DNA of 35,965 bases from Flavobacteriaceae bacterium (GCA_017856235.1 JAFMFH010000012.1:1-35965), one strand, 5' to 3'. Positions 10,088 through 21,117 are shown, numbered from the stretch's first letter. Numbers and translations are program-made. Notes: a model not told the origin generated them from the sequence alone.

Positions 10088-11869
10088 ATGGAAGAAAACA
10101 AGTTTGATCCTCTTCAGTTTATAGGATTTTTATTAATATCAGGAATACTAATGTTTTGGTTCTATGATAATCAATCAAATATGATTGATAGTCAAAAGGA
10201 AATAGTAGATGAAAGCCAAATTGAAGTAGTTGAGGAGCCTTCAAGTATTGTTGATTCAGCCTATGATGAATATCAAGATAATGATGAATTTAATGAAGAA
10301 ATTCTTATTCTTGAAAACTCAAACATCATGTTAGAAGTAAGTACAAAGGGAGCCGAAATTAAAAAGCTTTTACTTAAAGATTTCAATAATTATAATGATG
10401 ATCCTCTTTTTTTAATTAACAAGAATAATTCAATATTTAGCTTCAACATTCCGATTGGAAGAAATTCAAATATTAATTCACAAGATCTAAACTACACCGC
10501 AGAAATAATTGATGAAAATTCATTTATAAGACTAAAAGCTCAAATTGATCCTAGGATTGAGCTTGAGTTGTCATTTTCTTTAGCAGAAAACTCCAGCATA
10601 GTTGATTTTGAATTAGATATAATTGATAATACTAATTCAAATTATGAAAATGTTGAGTTGATATGGGGTAGAGATTCATTTAGAAATTCAAAAAGTATAG
10701 ACTATGAAAATAGATACACAGCGTTATCTTATGGTTTTGAAAAAAATAAGGATTCTTATTTGTCTGTTGCTGGTTCAAAAAATAAGATAATAGATAATGT
10801 TAACTGGGTATCTTTTAGAGAACATTTCTTTAGTTCTATTTTGATTTTAAATAGCGAATCTAATCAAGTTAAAATAAGTTCAGAGGACCTGTCTGGAAAT
10901 GATGCTTTAGATAAAAAATTTACAAAAAGATTTCTAGCAAATATTCCTCTAAATCTTAATTCAAATAATCAATTAAGTTTCAGTATGTACTTTGGTCCAA
11001 CTGATTATGAAACTTTAAAGGAATATAATTTAAATCTTGAAAACTCAGTTCCTATAGGATGGGGTATCTTTGGCTGGTTAAATAGATTCATCTTCTTTCC
11101 ATTGTTTTCATTTTTAACAAATTATTTTTCCTTCGGAATTTCAATAATTTTAATGACAATAATTGTTAAAGTTGCAATATCTCCACTTACTTATAAGTCA
11201 TACTTGTCTCAGATCAAAATGAAAATGTTAAAGCCTGAACTTGAGGTTATTAATGAAAAGTTTAAGGATGATCCAATGAAGAAGCAACAGGAAACTATGA
11301 ACCTTTATACTAAATCTGGAGCTAATCCAATGTCTGGTTGTTTACCAGCATTTCTGCAGATGCCAATCTTCTTTGCACTATTTACATTCTTTCCAGTAGC
11401 TTTTTCCCTAAGACAAAAAAGTTTTTTATGGGCTGATGACTTATCATCTTATGATTCGATTCTAGACCTTGGGTTTTATATACCTTTATACGGAGATCAT
11501 ATTAGTTTATTTCCAATTTTAGCATCTGTTGCAATCTTTTTTTATACCAAAATGACAACCGGTCAACAGATGATGTCTCCTTCCCAAACAGGTGGGGTTA
11601 ACATGAAGGTAATAATGTATATGATGCCTTTAATGATGCTATTTTTCTTTAACAATTATGCTAGTGGTTTAAGTCTTTATTATTTCATCTCAAATGTATT
11701 AACCATTATATTAATGCTAGTTATCAAAAACTTTATTATTGATGACCAAAAAGTATTATCAGAAATAGAAGAGAATAAAAAGAAGCCATTAAAAGTTGGT
11801 GGATTTAGAGCTAGACTTCAAAAAGCTCTAGAAGAGGCAGAGAAACAAAAGAAAAGTAGAGGTAAATAG
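10088..11869 (+). CDS. yidC: Membrane protein insertase YidC
   Basis: A 593-residue inner membrane protein that inserts and folds membrane proteins with or without SecYEG. It has the Gram-negative layout: an N-terminal transmembrane segment (about 8-26), an acidic linker, a large periplasmic beta domain (about 75-320), then the five-helix insertase core (about 335-550) and a basic C-terminal tail (RGK end). Within the core, Lys361 (IIVKVAISPLT) occupies the place of the groove arginine of E. coli YidC (Arg366), so the charge is kept but the residue differs; I believe this is usual in Bacteroidota. The gene lies two bases after pyrG; mnmA starts five bases after its TAG stop. Confidence 0.96.
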   Translation: MEENKFDPLQFIGFLLISGILMFWFYDNQSNMIDSQKEIVDESQIEVVEEPSSIVDSAYDEYQDNDEFNEEILILENSNIMLEVSTKGAEIKKLLLKDFNNYNDDPLFLINKNNSIFSFNIPIGRNSNINSQDLNYTAEIIDENSFIRLKAQIDPRIELELSFSLAENSSIVDFELDIIDNTNSNYENVELIWGRDSFRNSKSIDYENRYTALSYGFEKNKDSYLSVAGSKNKIIDNVNWVSFREHFFSSILILNSESNQVKISSEDLSGNDALDKKFTKRFLANIPLNLNSNNQLSFSMYFGPTDYETLKEYNLNLENSVPIGWGIFGWLNRFIFFPLFSFLTNYFSFGISIILMTIIVKVAISPLTYKSYLSQIKMKMLKPELEVINEKFKDDPMKKQQETMNLYTKSGANPMSGCLPAFLQMPIFFALFTFFPVAFSLRQKSFLWADDLSSYDSILDLGFYIPLYGDHISLFPILASVAIFFYTKMTTGQQMMSPSQTGGVNMKVIMYMMPLMMLFFFNNYASGLSLYYFISNVLTIILMLVIKNFIIDDQKVLSEIEENKKKPLKVGGFRARLQKALEEAEKQKKSRGK

Positions 11870-11874
11870 TCTCA

Positions 11875-13065
11875 ATGAAAAAGAATAAAGTAGTTATAGC
11901 CCTTTCTGGAGGAGTAGACTCTAGTGTTGCCGCTTTTTTATTAAAAAAGAAAGGCTATGACCTTATAGGGTTATTTATGAAAAATTGGCATGATGAAAAT
12001 GTAACTATTTCAAATGAATGTCCTTGGTTGGATGATAGTAATGACGCAATGCTTGTTGCAGAAAAATTAAACATTCCATTCCAAACAATTGATTTAAGTA
12101 AAGAATATAAAGAAAGAATAATTGATTACATGTTTGATGAGTATTCAAAAGGAAATACACCAAATCCTGATATTTTATGTAATAGAGAAATAAAGTTTGA
12201 TATATTCATGAATATTGCTATTTCTTTTGGGGCAGATTATGTTGCAACTGGACATTATTGTAGAATAATAGAGGATAATAATAATGAAAATGTTACATAC
12301 CAGCTTCACGCTGGTTTAGATCCCTTAAAAGATCAATCATATTTTCTTTGTCAACTTAATCAAGATCAATTAAAAAAAATAATTTTTCCAATAGGAGATC
12401 TTAGTAAAACTGAGGTAAGAAAAATTGCTAAAGAAAATAATTTAATTACAGCTGAGAAAAAAGACTCTCAGGGACTCTGTTTTATTGGAAAGGTAAGTCT
12501 TCCTGATTTTCTGCAACAGAAGCTTAAGAAAAAAACTGGAGATGTCATAGAGATATCCTCAGAATCTGATTTATACAAAAAAAACATCAATATTCTTGGT
12601 AAATATGAAAAACTAGAGTTTCTTTCAACTAGAATCTCGTATAAAAAAAATAATGGAAAATTAATTGGTAAACACAATGGAGCTCATTTTTTTACAATTG
12701 GTCAAAGAAAAGGTTTGTCAATTGGAGGTTACAAAGATCCATTGTTTATCATCTCCACAAATACATCTTCAAATGAAATATATGTTGGAGAAGGAAAAAA
12801 TCACCCTGGATTGCTTAAAAAAGTATTAAAAATTAAATACTCTGAGATTAATTGGGTAAATAATACCTATAACTATACGATTTTAAAGAACTTAAATTTG
12901 AAAGCAAGAATTAGGTATAGGCAGAAACTTCAAGATATAAAAGTTGAAAAATTTAAAGATTTTCTTTATGTTCAATTTAAAGAATTTCAGTCTGCTATAA
13001 CTCCAGGCCAATTTATAGCTTTTTATGAGAAAAATCAATTAGTTGCCTCCAGTGTAATTCTTTGA
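11875..13065 (+). CDS. mnmA: tRNA-specific 2-thiouridylase MnmA
   Basis: A 396-residue cytoplasmic enzyme that makes 2-thiouridine at wobble position 34 of tRNA Lys, Glu and Gln. The PP-loop ATP-binding motif SGGVDSS is at residues 11-17. The two catalytic cysteines are both present: Cys102 in [11 protein letters not shown] and Cys202 in SQGLCFIGK. The tRNA-contact segment GHYCR (126-130) and the C-terminal beta domain ending in the TPGQFIAFY region are standard. It ends the pyrG-yidC-mnmA run; its TGA stop is followed by a 104-base gap containing the promoter of the ribosomal protein run. Confidence 0.96.
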   Translation: MKKNKVVIALSGGVDSSVAAFLLKKKGYDLIGLFMKNWHDENVTISNECPWLDDSNDAMLVAEKLNIPFQTIDLSKEYKERIIDYMFDEYSKGNTPNPDILCNREIKFDIFMNIAISFGADYVATGHYCRIIEDNNNENVTYQLHAGLDPLKDQSYFLCQLNQDQLKKIIFPIGDLSKTEVRKIAKENNLITAEKKDSQGLCFIGKVSLPDFLQQKLKKKTGDVIEISSESDLYKKNINILGKYEKLEFLSTRISYKKNNGKLIGKHNGAHFFTIGQRKGLSIGGYKDPLFIISTNTSSNEIYVGEGKNHPGLLKKVLKIKYSEINWVNNTYNYTILKNLNLKARIRYRQKLQDIKVEKFKDFLYVQFKEFQSAITPGQFIAFYEKNQLVASSVIL

Positions 13066-13169
13066 CTTTTATTATTGTTTTTTTTTTAAAAAAACATGCA
13101 TTATACATACATAAACCAAAAAAAAATTTTAAATTTGCACGCTTTAATACGGAATTAAATATTTATTGT
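13066..13169 (+). promoter_or_regulatory. Intergenic region with promoter of the str-S10-spc-alpha run
   Basis: This is the longest non-coding gap in the window. A perfect -7 box, TAAATTTG, is at 13130-13137, putting the likely transcription start near 13141 and leaving a leader of about 29 bases before the rpsL ATG. No TTG is visible at the usual -33 distance. A T10/A7 tract at 13078-13094 could fold as a purely AT stem but is not a convincing terminator for mnmA. As no comparable gap occurs before 29645, this promoter probably drives the whole ribosomal protein run. Confidence 0.6.
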
Positions 13170-13544
13170 ATGCCAACAATTTCGCAATTAGTGAGAAAAG
13201 GAAGGACTTCACAGTCTAAAAATAGTAAGTCAGCTGCACTTGATAAAGCACCTCAAAAGAGAGGAGTTTGTACTAGAGTGTATACCACTACTCCAAAAAA
13301 ACCAAATTCTGCTATGAGAAAAGTAGCAAGAGTTAGACTTACTAATGGAAAAGAAGTTAATGCATACATTCCAGGTGAAGGTCATAATCTTCAAGAACAC
13401 TCTATTGTTCTTGTTAGAGGAGGAAGAGTTAAAGATCTTCCTGGAGTTAGGTACCATATTGTCAGAGGAGCGCTTGACACTGCTGGTGTAGAAGGGAGAT
13501 TGCAACGAAGGTCCAAGTATGGTGGAAAAAAACCAAAAAAATAA
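13170..13544 (+). CDS. rpsL: 30S ribosomal protein S12
   Basis: A 124-residue protein of the decoding centre. [13 protein letters not shown] (residues 39-51) and [10 protein letters not shown] (87-96) are conserved; the lysines in the KKPNS loop and before DLPG, whose change causes streptomycin resistance in other bacteria, are the wild-type residues. The ATG at 13170 is chosen because the family starts MPTI; the reading frame is open for 36 codons upstream but that part crosses the promoter. First gene of the run; rpsG follows after six bases. Confidence 0.98.
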   Translation: MPTISQLVRKGRTSQSKNSKSAALDKAPQKRGVCTRVYTTTPKKPNSAMRKVARVRLTNGKEVNAYIPGEGHNLQEHSIVLVRGGRVKDLPGVRYHIVRGALDTAGVEGRLQRRSKYGGKKPKK

Positions 13545-13550
13545 TCCACA

Positions 13551-14027
13551 ATGAGAAAGAAACAATCGAAGAAAAGAGACCTAATTCCTGATCCAAAGTT
13601 TAATGACCAATTGGTAACAAGGTTTGTTAATAACCTTATGCATCAGGGTAAGAAATCTACAGCATATAAGATTTTTTACGATGCTATTGATATTATTGAA
13701 GGCAAAAAAGAGGATAATGAAAAGACTTCTCTAGATTTATGGAAAGATGCTCTTTCTAATGTTATGCCTCAAGTAGAAGTTAGAAGTAGAAGAGTAGGAG
13801 GTGCTACTTATCAAATACCATCACCTATTAGACCTGATAGAAAAATTTCTCTTGCTATGAAGTGGCTTATAGCATCTTCAAGAAAAAGAAACGAAAAATC
13901 AATGGCCGTAAAACTTGCACAAGAAATATTAGCAGCTGCTAAAGAAGAAGGTGCTGCAGTTAAAAAGCGTGTTGATACTCACAAAATGGCTGAAGCAAAT
14001 AAAGCATTCTCACACTTCAGATTTTAA
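13551..14027 (+). CDS. rpsG: 30S ribosomal protein S7
   Basis: A 158-residue primary 16S rRNA-binding protein that nucleates the 30S head and lies near the mRNA exit. Conserved stretches include the basic N-terminus, [16 protein letters not shown] (beta hairpin) and the C-terminal [15 protein letters not shown]. In enteric bacteria S7 is the translational repressor of its operon; with only six bases between rpsL and rpsG here, the E. coli type regulatory spacer is missing. Confidence 0.98.
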   Translation: MRKKQSKKRDLIPDPKFNDQLVTRFVNNLMHQGKKSTAYKIFYDAIDIIEGKKEDNEKTSLDLWKDALSNVMPQVEVRSRRVGGATYQIPSPIRPDRKISLAMKWLIASSRKRNEKSMAVKLAQEILAAAKEEGAAVKKRVDTHKMAEANKAFSHFRF

Positions 14028-14035
14028 TAAATGTT

Positions 14036-16165
14036 ATGGCTAGAGATTTAAAATTTACAAGAAATATTGGTATTGCAGCTCACATTGATGCTGGTAAAAC
14101 TACTACTACTGAGAGAATTTTATTCTACACTGGAGTAAGTCATAAAATTGGTGAGGTTCACGATGGTGCTGCAACTATGGATTGGATGGAGCAAGAACAA
14201 GAAAGAGGTATTACAATTACATCTGCAGCTACAACTTGTAATTGGAATTTCCCAACTGAACAGGGAAAAGATATTGATTCAACTAAATCATACCATTTTA
14301 ATATTATTGATACACCAGGTCACGTTGACTTCACAGTTGAAGTAAATAGATCATTAAGAGTTCTTGATGGTCTTGTCTTCTTATTTTCAGCTGTTGATGG
14401 TGTTGAGCCTCAATCTGAGACAAACTGGAGGCTAGCTGATAATTATAAAGTTCCTCGAATAGGCTTCGTAAATAAAATGGACAGACAAGGTTCAAATTTT
14501 TTAGGTGTTTGTAATCAAGTAATTGAAAAATTAGGATCAAAAGCTGTACCAATTGTATTGAATATTGGTGACGAAGAGGACTTCAGGGGTGTTGTTGATC
14601 TTGTAAAGAATGTTGCAATGGTTTGGCATGATGATAATTTTGGATCTACATTTGATGTTGTTGACATTCCGGATGATTTAAAAGAAGAAGCTGAAAGACT
14701 TAGAGGTGAACTTATTGAAGCTGTTGCTGAATATGATGAAAATTTACTTGAAAAATATTTCGATGATCCTGATTCTATTACCGAAGATGAAGTTCACAAT
14801 GCACTTAGAGCTGCTACTCAAGATATTAGTATAATTCCTATGATCTGTGGTTCAGCATTTAAAAATAAAGGTGTTCAATTTCTTTTGGATGCTGTATGTA
14901 GATATCTGCCTTCACCTGAAGATAAAGATGCAATTGTTGGGACAAAGCCAGACTCTGAAGAGGAAATCTCCAGATTACCAAAGGTTTCTGAACCATTTTC
15001 TGCCTTAGCATTCAAAATTGCCACTGATCCATTTGTAGGAAGGCTGGCCTTCTTTAGAGTTTATTCTGGAAGACTTGATGCAGGTTCTTATATTCTAAAT
15101 AACAGAACAGGTGACAAAGAAAGGATTTCAAGAATTTACCAAATGCACTCTAACAAGCAAAATGCTATTGACTTTATCGAAGCAGGAGATATTGGTGCTG
15201 CAGTTGGATTTAAAGATATTAAAACAGGTGATACTCTTTCATCTGAAAAAGCCCCAATTATTCTTGAGAGTATGGTGTTTCCAGATCCTGTAATTGGTGT
15301 TGCTGTTGAACCAAAAACAAAAGCAGATGTTGATAAGCTTGGGTTAGCCCTTTCAAAACTTGCTGAGGAGGATCCTACATTCCAAGTAAAAACTGATGAA
15401 GCTTCGGGTCAGACTATTATTTCTGGAATGGGTGAACTTCACTTGGATATTATTGTTGACAGACTAAGAAGGGAATTTAAAGTAGAAGTTAACCAAGGTC
15501 AACCTCAAGTTGAGTACAAAGAAGCATTAACTCAATCTGCAAGTCACAGAGAAGTTTACAAGAAGCAAACCGGAGGACGTGGTAAATTTGCTGATATTGT
15601 ATTTACAATTGAACCAGGAGAACCAGGTAAGCCTGGTCTTGAATTTGTAAATCTTATTAAAGGTGGAAATATCCCTAGAGAATATATTCCATCAGTTGAA
15701 AAAGGATTTAAAGATTCAATGAAAAATGGTCCTCTTGCAGGGTTTGAAGTTGATTCTATGAAGGTAACGCTTGAAGATGGTTCTTTCCACCCTGTTGATT
15801 CTGATTCACTTTCTTTTGAACTTGCTGCAAAAATTGCATTTAAAGTAGCAGCAAAAGCTGCTAAAGCTATTATAATGGAACCTATTATGAAATTAGAAGT
15901 AATTACTCCTGAAGAAAATATGGGTGATATAGTTGGGGATTTAAATAGAAGAAGAGGTCAAGTTAATTCTATGGATGATAGAGCAGGAGCTAAAGTTGTA
16001 AGAGGTGAGGTCCCTCTGTCTGAAATGTTTGGATATGTTACTTCATTAAGAACTTTATCATCAGGTAGAGCAACCTCAACAATGGAATTTTCTCATTATG
16101 CAGAAACTCCTTCTAACATTTCAGAATCTGTTATTTCTGAAATAAGAGGAAATACAACTGAATAA
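14036..16165 (+). CDS. fusA: Elongation factor G
   Basis: A 709-residue GTPase that drives translocation and, with RRF, ribosome recycling. Domain I carries G1 AHIDAGKT (15-22), the switch [14 protein letters not shown] and G4 NKMDR; domains II to V follow, with [10 protein letters not shown] in domain V. Length is normal for the translocating EF-G. The ATG at 14036 ([10 protein letters not shown]) is the start; an ATG five bases earlier is out of frame. tuf, which follows fusA in many bacteria, is absent; rpsJ starts ten bases after the stop. Confidence 0.97.
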   Translation: MARDLKFTRNIGIAAHIDAGKTTTTERILFYTGVSHKIGEVHDGAATMDWMEQEQERGITITSAATTCNWNFPTEQGKDIDSTKSYHFNIIDTPGHVDFTVEVNRSLRVLDGLVFLFSAVDGVEPQSETNWRLADNYKVPRIGFVNKMDRQGSNFLGVCNQVIEKLGSKAVPIVLNIGDEEDFRGVVDLVKNVAMVWHDDNFGSTFDVVDIPDDLKEEAERLRGELIEAVAEYDENLLEKYFDDPDSITEDEVHNALRAATQDISIIPMICGSAFKNKGVQFLLDAVCRYLPSPEDKDAIVGTKPDSEEEISRLPKVSEPFSALAFKIATDPFVGRLAFFRVYSGRLDAGSYILNNRTGDKERISRIYQMHSNKQNAIDFIEAGDIGAAVGFKDIKTGDTLSSEKAPIILESMVFPDPVIGVAVEPKTKADVDKLGLALSKLAEEDPTFQVKTDEASGQTIISGMGELHLDIIVDRLRREFKVEVNQGQPQVEYKEALTQSASHREVYKKQTGGRGKFADIVFTIEPGEPGKPGLEFVNLIKGGNIPREYIPSVEKGFKDSMKNGPLAGFEVDSMKVTLEDGSFHPVDSDSLSFELAAKIAFKVAAKAAKAIIMEPIMKLEVITPEENMGDIVGDLNRRRGQVNSMDDRAGAKVVRGEVPLSEMFGYVTSLRTLSSGRATSTMEFSHYAETPSNISESVISEIRGNTTE

Positions 16166-16175
16166 AAAATAAATT

Positions 16176-16481
16176 ATGAGTCAGAAAATTAGAATAAAAT
16201 TAAAATCTTACGACTATAACTTGGTTGACAAGTCTGCTGACAAGATTGTAAAGACAGTTAAGAATTCAGGTGCTATTGTAACTGGACCTATACCTCTTCC
16301 AACTCACAAAAAGATTTTTACTGTTCTTAGGGCTCCTCATGTAAATAAAAAATCAAGAGAGCAATTTAAGCTATGTTCTTATAAAAGACTATTAGATATA
16401 CATAGCTCTTCATCAAAAACTGTTGATGCTCTAATGAAATTAGAGCTTCCTAGCGGAGTTGAGGTTGAAATTAAAGTATAA
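16176..16481 (+). CDS. rpsJ: 30S ribosomal protein S10 (NusE)
   Basis: A 101-residue protein of the 30S head that also acts as NusE, linking NusG and the ribosome to RNA polymerase in antitermination. It starts [18 protein letters not shown] and contains GPIPLPTHK in the extended loop and [12 protein letters not shown] at the end, as expected. First gene of the S10 cluster. The ten bases before it leave no room for an L4-binding leader as in E. coli. Confidence 0.97.
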   Translation: MSQKIRIKLKSYDYNLVDKSADKIVKTVKNSGAIVTGPIPLPTHKKIFTVLRAPHVNKKSREQFKLCSYKRLLDIHSSSSKTVDALMKLELPSGVEVEIKV

Positions 16482-16486
16482 AAATT

Positions 16487-17101
16487 ATGTCAGGTATAAT
16501 AGGAAAAAAAATAGGAATGACTAGTATTTACGACGAAAGTGGTAAAAACATTCCTTGTACTATACTTCAAGTAGGTCCTTGTACTATTACTCAAATTAAA
16601 ACTGATGATAAAGAAGGATATTCTTCTTTTCAGCTTGGATTTGATGAAAAAATTAAAAACACAACTAAGTCATATGAGGGTCACTTTAAGAAAAGTAAAT
16701 CTAAACCTATGAAAAAACTTGTTGAGTTTAAGGGCTTTAACAGTGATTATAAATTAGGAGATAAGATTACTGTTGATCATTTTGTTGAAGGAGAATTTGT
16801 TGATATTTCTGGAATAACGAAAGGTAAAGGTTTCCAGGGTGTTGTTAAAAGACATGGATTTGCTGGTGTAGGTGATTCTACTCATGGTCAGCACAACAGG
16901 ATGAGAGCACCAGGTTCTATTGGTGCAGGTTCTGATCCTTCAAGAGTATTTAAAGGAATGAGAATGGCTGGTCAAACGGGTAACTCAAAAGTTAAAGTAT
17001 TGAATTTAAAAGTTGTTAAAGTAATGTCAGAGGATAATATTTTAATTGTTAAGGGAAGTGTTCCTGGTCATAATAATTCATATATAACAGTTAGAAAATA
17101 A
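16487..17101 (+). CDS. rplC: 50S ribosomal protein L3
   Basis: A 204-residue protein that binds 23S rRNA early in assembly and reaches the peptidyl transferase centre with its central loop ([16 protein letters not shown]). Where E. coli L3 has Gln150, the PrmB methylation site, this protein has an Ala (SIGA), so that modification is not expected. Its stop codon overlaps the ATG of rplD by one base (TAATG). Confidence 0.97.
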   Translation: MSGIIGKKIGMTSIYDESGKNIPCTILQVGPCTITQIKTDDKEGYSSFQLGFDEKIKNTTKSYEGHFKKSKSKPMKKLVEFKGFNSDYKLGDKITVDHFVEGEFVDISGITKGKGFQGVVKRHGFAGVGDSTHGQHNRMRAPGSIGAGSDPSRVFKGMRMAGQTGNSKVKVLNLKVVKVMSEDNILIVKGSVPGHNNSYITVRK

Positions 17102-17727
17102 TGGAGCTTAAAATACATAACATAAAGGGAAAAGAAACTGACAAAAAAATTAATCTTAACAAAGATATATTCGGTATTGAACCAAATGATCATGCTATAT
17201 ATCTTGATGTTAAGCAATATCTTGCTAATAACAGAAAAGGTCTCCATAAGTCGAAAGAAAGAGCTGAGATTACAGGAAGTACTAGAAAGATTAAGAAGCA
17301 AAAAGGCACAGGAACCGCTAGAGCTGGTAGTATTAAAAACCCTTTGTTTAGAGGAGGTGGTACTATATTTGGACCAAGACCTAGATCTTATGATCAAAAA
17401 ATAAATAAAAAGGTTAAAAAGCTTGCCAGGAAGTCAGCATTAGCCTACAAAGCAAAAAATAATGAGATCTTAATATTAGAAGATTTCAAGCTATCAAATC
17501 CAAAAACTTCTGATTATTTGAAAATAATAAAAGCATTTGGATTAGAATCAAAAAAAACTTTATTGGTAATAAGTGAAATTAATAATAACATTTACTTATC
17601 ATCTAGAAACATAAAAAATTCTAAAGTTATAATTAACTCAGAATTAAACACTTATGAAATTACTGATGCCAATAACATCTTAATTTTAGAAAGTGCGGTT
17701 GAGGGAATAGAATCAACCTTGAAATAA
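17101..17727 (+). CDS. rplD: 50S ribosomal protein L4
   Basis: A 208-residue protein lining the nascent peptide tunnel. The long tunnel loop is recognisable: GSTRKIKKQKGTGTARAG, followed by GGGTIFGPRPRSY. The N-terminal [17 protein letters not shown] is the usual start. The product is an autoregulator of the S10 operon in enteric bacteria; no target leader is visible here. The start overlaps the rplC stop by one base. Confidence 0.97.
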   Translation: MELKIHNIKGKETDKKINLNKDIFGIEPNDHAIYLDVKQYLANNRKGLHKSKERAEITGSTRKIKKQKGTGTARAGSIKNPLFRGGGTIFGPRPRSYDQKINKKVKKLARKSALAYKAKNNEILILEDFKLSNPKTSDYLKIIKAFGLESKKTLLVISEINNNIYLSSRNIKNSKVIINSELNTYEITDANNILILESAVEGIESTLK

Positions 17728-17735
17728 ATTATAAA

Positions 17736-18026
17736 ATGGATATACTTATAAAACCAATATTAACTGAAAAAGCAACCAAAGAAAGTGAAGATAGAAATAC
17801 CTATACTTTCCTTGTGTCTAAAAGTGCTAATAAAGTTGAAATTAAAAAAGCAATTGAATCTTCTTATGGAGTTTCAGTAGCGAAGGTAAGAACCATGATA
17901 TATGGAGCAGAGTCTAGGACTAGATATACAAAAAAAGGTATTCAAACTAGTAAAAAAGGTTCATATAAGAAAGCAGTAATTAAAATATCTGAGGGAGACA
18001 GAATTGACTTCTTCGCTAATCTATAA
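17736..18026 (+). CDS. rplW: 50S ribosomal protein L23
   Basis: A 96-residue protein at the tunnel exit, docking site for trigger factor and the signal recognition particle. It starts [18 protein letters not shown], the family signature for the 23S contact, and contains [10 protein letters not shown]. Length is close to other bacterial L23. rplB begins two bases after the stop. Confidence 0.96.
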   Translation: MDILIKPILTEKATKESEDRNTYTFLVSKSANKVEIKKAIESSYGVSVAKVRTMIYGAESRTRYTKKGIQTSKKGSYKKAVIKISEGDRIDFFANL

Positions 18027-18028
18027 TT

Positions 18029-18853
18029 ATGCCTGTAAGAAAATTAAAACCAGTAACACCCTCTCAGAGATTTAGAATTGTAAATGGATTTGATACCATT
18101 ACTACTGATAAGCCTGAGAAATCATTACTAACTACCATAAAGAGAACTGGCGGTAGAAACAACCATGGTAAAATGACTAGTAAGTATAGGGGTGGTGGTC
18201 ATAAAAGAAGATACAGAATTATTGATTTTAAAAGAGATAAATTTGATGTAACAGCTGAAGTTAAATCTATCGAGTATGATCCTAATAGGTCTGCCTTTAT
18301 TTCTCTAGTAGAATATAAAGATGGTGAGAAGAGATATATTATTGCTCAAAACGGTTTAAAAGTTGGACAAAATATTATTTCTGGTGATTTAGCAACACCT
18401 GAAATAGGTAACGCAATGCCTATAAGTAAAATCCCACTTGGTACAATAATTTCATGTATAGAGCTTAACCCAGGTAAAGGTGCTAGTATTTCAAGAAGTG
18501 CTGGATCATTTGCTCAGTTAATGGCGAAAGATGGTAAGTTTGTAACAATCAAATTACCTTCTGGAGAGACAAGGATGATATTAAATACATGTTATGCCAC
18601 TATAGGTGCAGTCTCTAATTCAGATAATCAGTTAATAACATCAGGTAAGGCAGGTAGAAAGAGATGGTTAGGAAGAAGACCTAGAACTAGACCTGTTGCT
18701 ATGAACCCTGTTGACCATCCAATGGGTGGAGGAGAAGGTAAAGCATCAGGTGGTCATCCAAGATCTAAAAAGGGTATTCCTGCAAAAGGTTACAGAACAA
18801 GATCAAAGAAGAAAGCATCTTCAAGATTTATAATTGAAAGAAGAAAAAAATAA
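18029..18853 (+). CDS. rplB: 50S ribosomal protein L2
   Basis: A 274-residue protein near the peptidyl transferase centre, needed for subunit association. The conserved [19 protein letters not shown] (residues 42-60) and the C-terminal [14 protein letters not shown] region with His230, equivalent to the essential His229 of E. coli, are present. Length is normal. rpsS follows after six bases. Confidence 0.98.
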   Translation: MPVRKLKPVTPSQRFRIVNGFDTITTDKPEKSLLTTIKRTGGRNNHGKMTSKYRGGGHKRRYRIIDFKRDKFDVTAEVKSIEYDPNRSAFISLVEYKDGEKRYIIAQNGLKVGQNIISGDLATPEIGNAMPISKIPLGTIISCIELNPGKGASISRSAGSFAQLMAKDGKFVTIKLPSGETRMILNTCYATIGAVSNSDNQLITSGKAGRKRWLGRRPRTRPVAMNPVDHPMGGGEGKASGGHPRSKKGIPAKGYRTRSKKKASSRFIIERRKK

Positions 18854-18859
18854 ATAAAT

Positions 18860-19126
18860 ATGTCTAGATCACTTAAAAAAGGACCATATGTTCATCTTAG
18901 CCTTCTAAAAAAGGTTAATAAGAATTTAGAGGATAATAAAAAAACTGTTATTAAGACATGGTCAAGATCTTCTATGATTATTCCTGACTTTGTTGGACAG
19001 ACTATTGCTGTTCATAATGGTAGACAATTTATTCCTGTTTATATAACAGAAAACATGGTTGGGCATAAACTAGGTGAATTTTCTCCAACAAGATCGTTTA
19101 AAGGACATTCTGGAAATAAAAGATAA
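18860..19126 (+). CDS. rpsS: 30S ribosomal protein S19
   Basis: An 88-residue protein of the 30S head that contacts S13 and the A-site side of the subunit interface. [10 protein letters not shown] at the start and [16 protein letters not shown] near the end are diagnostic. The final A of its TAA stop is the first base of the rplV ATG, so translation of the two may be coupled. Confidence 0.98.
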   Translation: MSRSLKKGPYVHLSLLKKVNKNLEDNKKTVIKTWSRSSMIIPDFVGQTIAVHNGRQFIPVYITENMVGHKLGEFSPTRSFKGHSGNKR

Positions 19127-19527
19127 TGGGTTTAAGAAAAAGAAATAGCGCTGAAAAAATAAAGGAGGCAAAGAAAGATTTAGCATTTGCAAAGCTTAAT
19201 AATTGTCCAACTTCCCCCAGAAAGATGAGGTTAGTAGCTGATCAAATAAGAGGTGAAGATATTTCAAGTGCACTATCTATTTTAAAATTTAGTCCAAAAG
19301 AAGCTTCAAGAAGATTAGAAAAGCTTCTTGTTTCAGCAATTTCTAATTGGCAATCAAAAAATGAAAATGCAGATATTGACTCTGCTGAGCTCTTTGTTAA
19401 AGAAATAAGAGTTGATAGTGCGGGTATGCTTAAAAGAATAAGAACAGCACCCCAGGGTAGAGCTCATAGAATTAGAAAAAGGTCTAATCATGTAACATTA
19501 ATACTTTCATCAAAAACAATAAACTAA
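19126..19527 (+). CDS. rplV: 50S ribosomal protein L22
   Basis: A 133-residue protein with a long hairpin in the nascent peptide tunnel ([21 protein letters not shown]). Core motif [14 protein letters not shown] follows a basic N-terminal extension of about 20 residues that makes it longer than the roughly 110-residue E. coli protein; such extensions are common in this phylum. Macrolide-contact residues of the hairpin tip look ordinary. rpsC starts on the next base after the stop. Confidence 0.97.
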   Translation: MGLRKRNSAEKIKEAKKDLAFAKLNNCPTSPRKMRLVADQIRGEDISSALSILKFSPKEASRRLEKLLVSAISNWQSKNENADIDSAELFVKEIRVDSAGMLKRIRTAPQGRAHRIRKRSNHVTLILSSKTIN

Positions 19528-20238
19528 ATGGGACAAAAAACAAATCCAATAGGAAATAGATTAGGTATTATCAGGGGCTGGGATTCTAACTGGTATGGTG
19601 GTAGAGATTATGGAGATAAGCTTGCAGAAGATGATAAGATTAGAAAGTATATTCATGCAAGACTTTCTCGTGCAAGTGTTTCAAATATTATAATTGAGAG
19701 AACACTTAAATTAATTATTATTACAATTACTACAGCTAGACCTGGAATTATAATTGGTAAAGGTGGTCAAGAAGTTGATAAATTAAAAGAGGAATTAAAA
19801 AAGATAACTTCAAAAGACGTTCAGCTTAATATACATGAAATTAAAAGACCTGAATTAGACTCTTTCCTTGTTGGTAATAGTGTTGCAAGACAAATTGAAA
19901 ATAGAATTTCCTACAGAAGAGCTATAAAAATGGCTATTGCAGCAGCAATGAGAATGAATGCTGAAGGTATTAAAATTCAAATATCTGGAAGACTAAATGG
20001 TGCAGAAATGGCTAGATCAGAATCTTATAAAGAAGGTAGAATACCCCTTTCTACTTTTAGGGCGGATATTGACTATGCAATTGTCGAAGCACATACAACT
20101 TATGGAAGACTTGGAATTAAGGTTTGGATAATGAAAGGTGAAGTTTATGGTAAAAGAGAATTATCTCCATTAGTGGGTATGAAAAAATCTTCGGGTAATT
20201 CTAAGAAGAATAATAGACAAAGAGAAAGAAAAAGCTAA
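19528..20238 (+). CDS. rpsC: 30S ribosomal protein S3
   Basis: A 236-residue protein at the mRNA entry tunnel, part of the ribosomal helicase with S4 and S5. It begins [14 protein letters not shown]. The KH domain carries [16 protein letters not shown] with GKGG at residues 77-80; the C-terminal S3 domain contains [17 protein letters not shown]. The basic tail ([11 protein letters not shown]) is Lys/Arg-rich. rplP follows after six bases. Confidence 0.98.
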   Translation: MGQKTNPIGNRLGIIRGWDSNWYGGRDYGDKLAEDDKIRKYIHARLSRASVSNIIIERTLKLIIITITTARPGIIIGKGGQEVDKLKEELKKITSKDVQLNIHEIKRPELDSFLVGNSVARQIENRISYRRAIKMAIAAAMRMNAEGIKIQISGRLNGAEMARSESYKEGRIPLSTFRADIDYAIVEAHTTYGRLGIKVWIMKGEVYGKRELSPLVGMKKSSGNSKKNNRQRERKS

Positions 20239-20244
20239 CTAGTT

Positions 20245-20664
20245 ATGTTAACACCAAAAAGAACTAAATACAGAAAAGCTCAAAAAGGCCGAATGAAGGG
20301 TTTGTCCCAAAGAGGACATATGTTATCTAATGGTATGTTTGGAATTAAATCTTTAGAATCTAAATTTTTAACTTCAAGACAGATAGAGGCTGCAAGGATT
20401 GCAGCTACAAGATACATGAAAAGAGAAGGTCAACTTTGGATTAAAATTTTTCCAGATAAACCAATTACAAAAAAACCTCTTGAAGTTAGGATGGGTAAAG
20501 GAAAGGGTGCTCCTGAATATTTTGTTGCAGTTGTTAAGCCCGGAAGAGTTCTTTTTGAAGTTTCTGGTGTTCCAATTTCTGTTGCCAAAGAAGCACTTAG
20601 ATTAGCTGCACAAAAACTTCCTGTTACAACAAAGTTTATAGTTGCAAGAGATTTTGAAGGATAA
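20245..20664 (+). CDS. rplP: 50S ribosomal protein L16
   Basis: A 139-residue protein binding 5S and 23S rRNA near the A site. It starts [19 protein letters not shown], and contains the conserved [24 protein letters not shown] loop region in the middle. Length is standard. rpmC starts two bases after the stop. Confidence 0.97.
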   Translation: MLTPKRTKYRKAQKGRMKGLSQRGHMLSNGMFGIKSLESKFLTSRQIEAARIAATRYMKREGQLWIKIFPDKPITKKPLEVRMGKGKGAPEYFVAVVKPGRVLFEVSGVPISVAKEALRLAAQKLPVTTKFIVARDFEG

Positions 20665-20666
20665 TT

Positions 20667-20858
20667 ATGAAAATAACTGAAATTAGAAATATGACCATTG
20701 ACGAGTTAAACGAGAAGTTGACTGATACATCAAAAAAATTATCACAACTTAAGTTCAATAACTCTGTACAAACTATTGAGAATCCTCTTGAAATTAAAAC
20801 TTTAAGAAGACAAATAGCTATGTTAAAAACAATATTAAACGAAAAAAAACAAGATTAA
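20667..20858 (+). CDS. rpmC: 50S ribosomal protein L29
   Basis: A 63-residue two-helix protein next to L23 at the tunnel exit. The sequence begins MKITEIRNMTIDELNEKL and has LRRQIAMLKTILNEK in the second helix, typical of the family. Its stop codon directly abuts the ATG of rpsQ. Confidence 0.95.
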   Translation: MKITEIRNMTIDELNEKLTDTSKKLSQLKFNNSVQTIENPLEIKTLRRQIAMLKTILNEKKQD

Positions 20859-21116
20859 ATGTCAACTAGAACCCTAAGAAAAGAAAGAATTGGAATTGTT
20901 TCATCTGATAAAATGGATAAATCTGTTGTTGTTTCAGAGGTAAAAAAAGTAAAGCATCCTGTATATGGAAAGTTTGTCTTAAAAACAAAAAAGTATGTTG
21001 CCCATGATGAAAAGAATGACTGTAATGAGGGAGACACAGTAAAAATAATGGAGACAAGACCAATGAGTAAGACAAAAAAGTGGAGAATTGTAGAAATAAT
21101 AGAAAGAGCAAAATAA
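20859..21116 (+). CDS. rpsQ: 30S ribosomal protein S17
   Basis: An 85-residue OB-fold protein that binds 16S rRNA early in 30S assembly. [19 protein letters not shown] and HPVYGK are conserved, as is [19 protein letters not shown]. Last gene of the S10 cluster; the spc cluster continues after a single base with rplN, so no separate promoter can lie between them. Confidence 0.97.
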   Translation: MSTRTLRKERIGIVSSDKMDKSVVVSEVKKVKHPVYGKFVLKTKKYVAHDEKNDCNEGDTVKIMETRPMSKTKKWRIVEIIERAK

Positions 21117-21117
21117 A

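Noticed and set aside
13076-13096. T10/A7 tract that could form a stem after mnmA
   Set aside because: No GC pairs and no U tract after the stem; not a credible intrinsic terminator.
13062-13169. Open upstream frame that would lengthen S12 by 36 residues
   Set aside because: It crosses the -7 box and the mnmA stop, and S12 universally begins MPTI; start set at 13170.
13230-13565. 111-codon minus-strand open frame across rpsL
   Set aside because: Fully antisense to a certain gene, no family likeness, Ser/Phe-rich composition typical of a shadow frame.
17068-17397. 109-codon minus-strand open frame across the rplC-rplD junction
   Set aside because: Overlaps two certain ribosomal protein genes and shows no protein features of its own.
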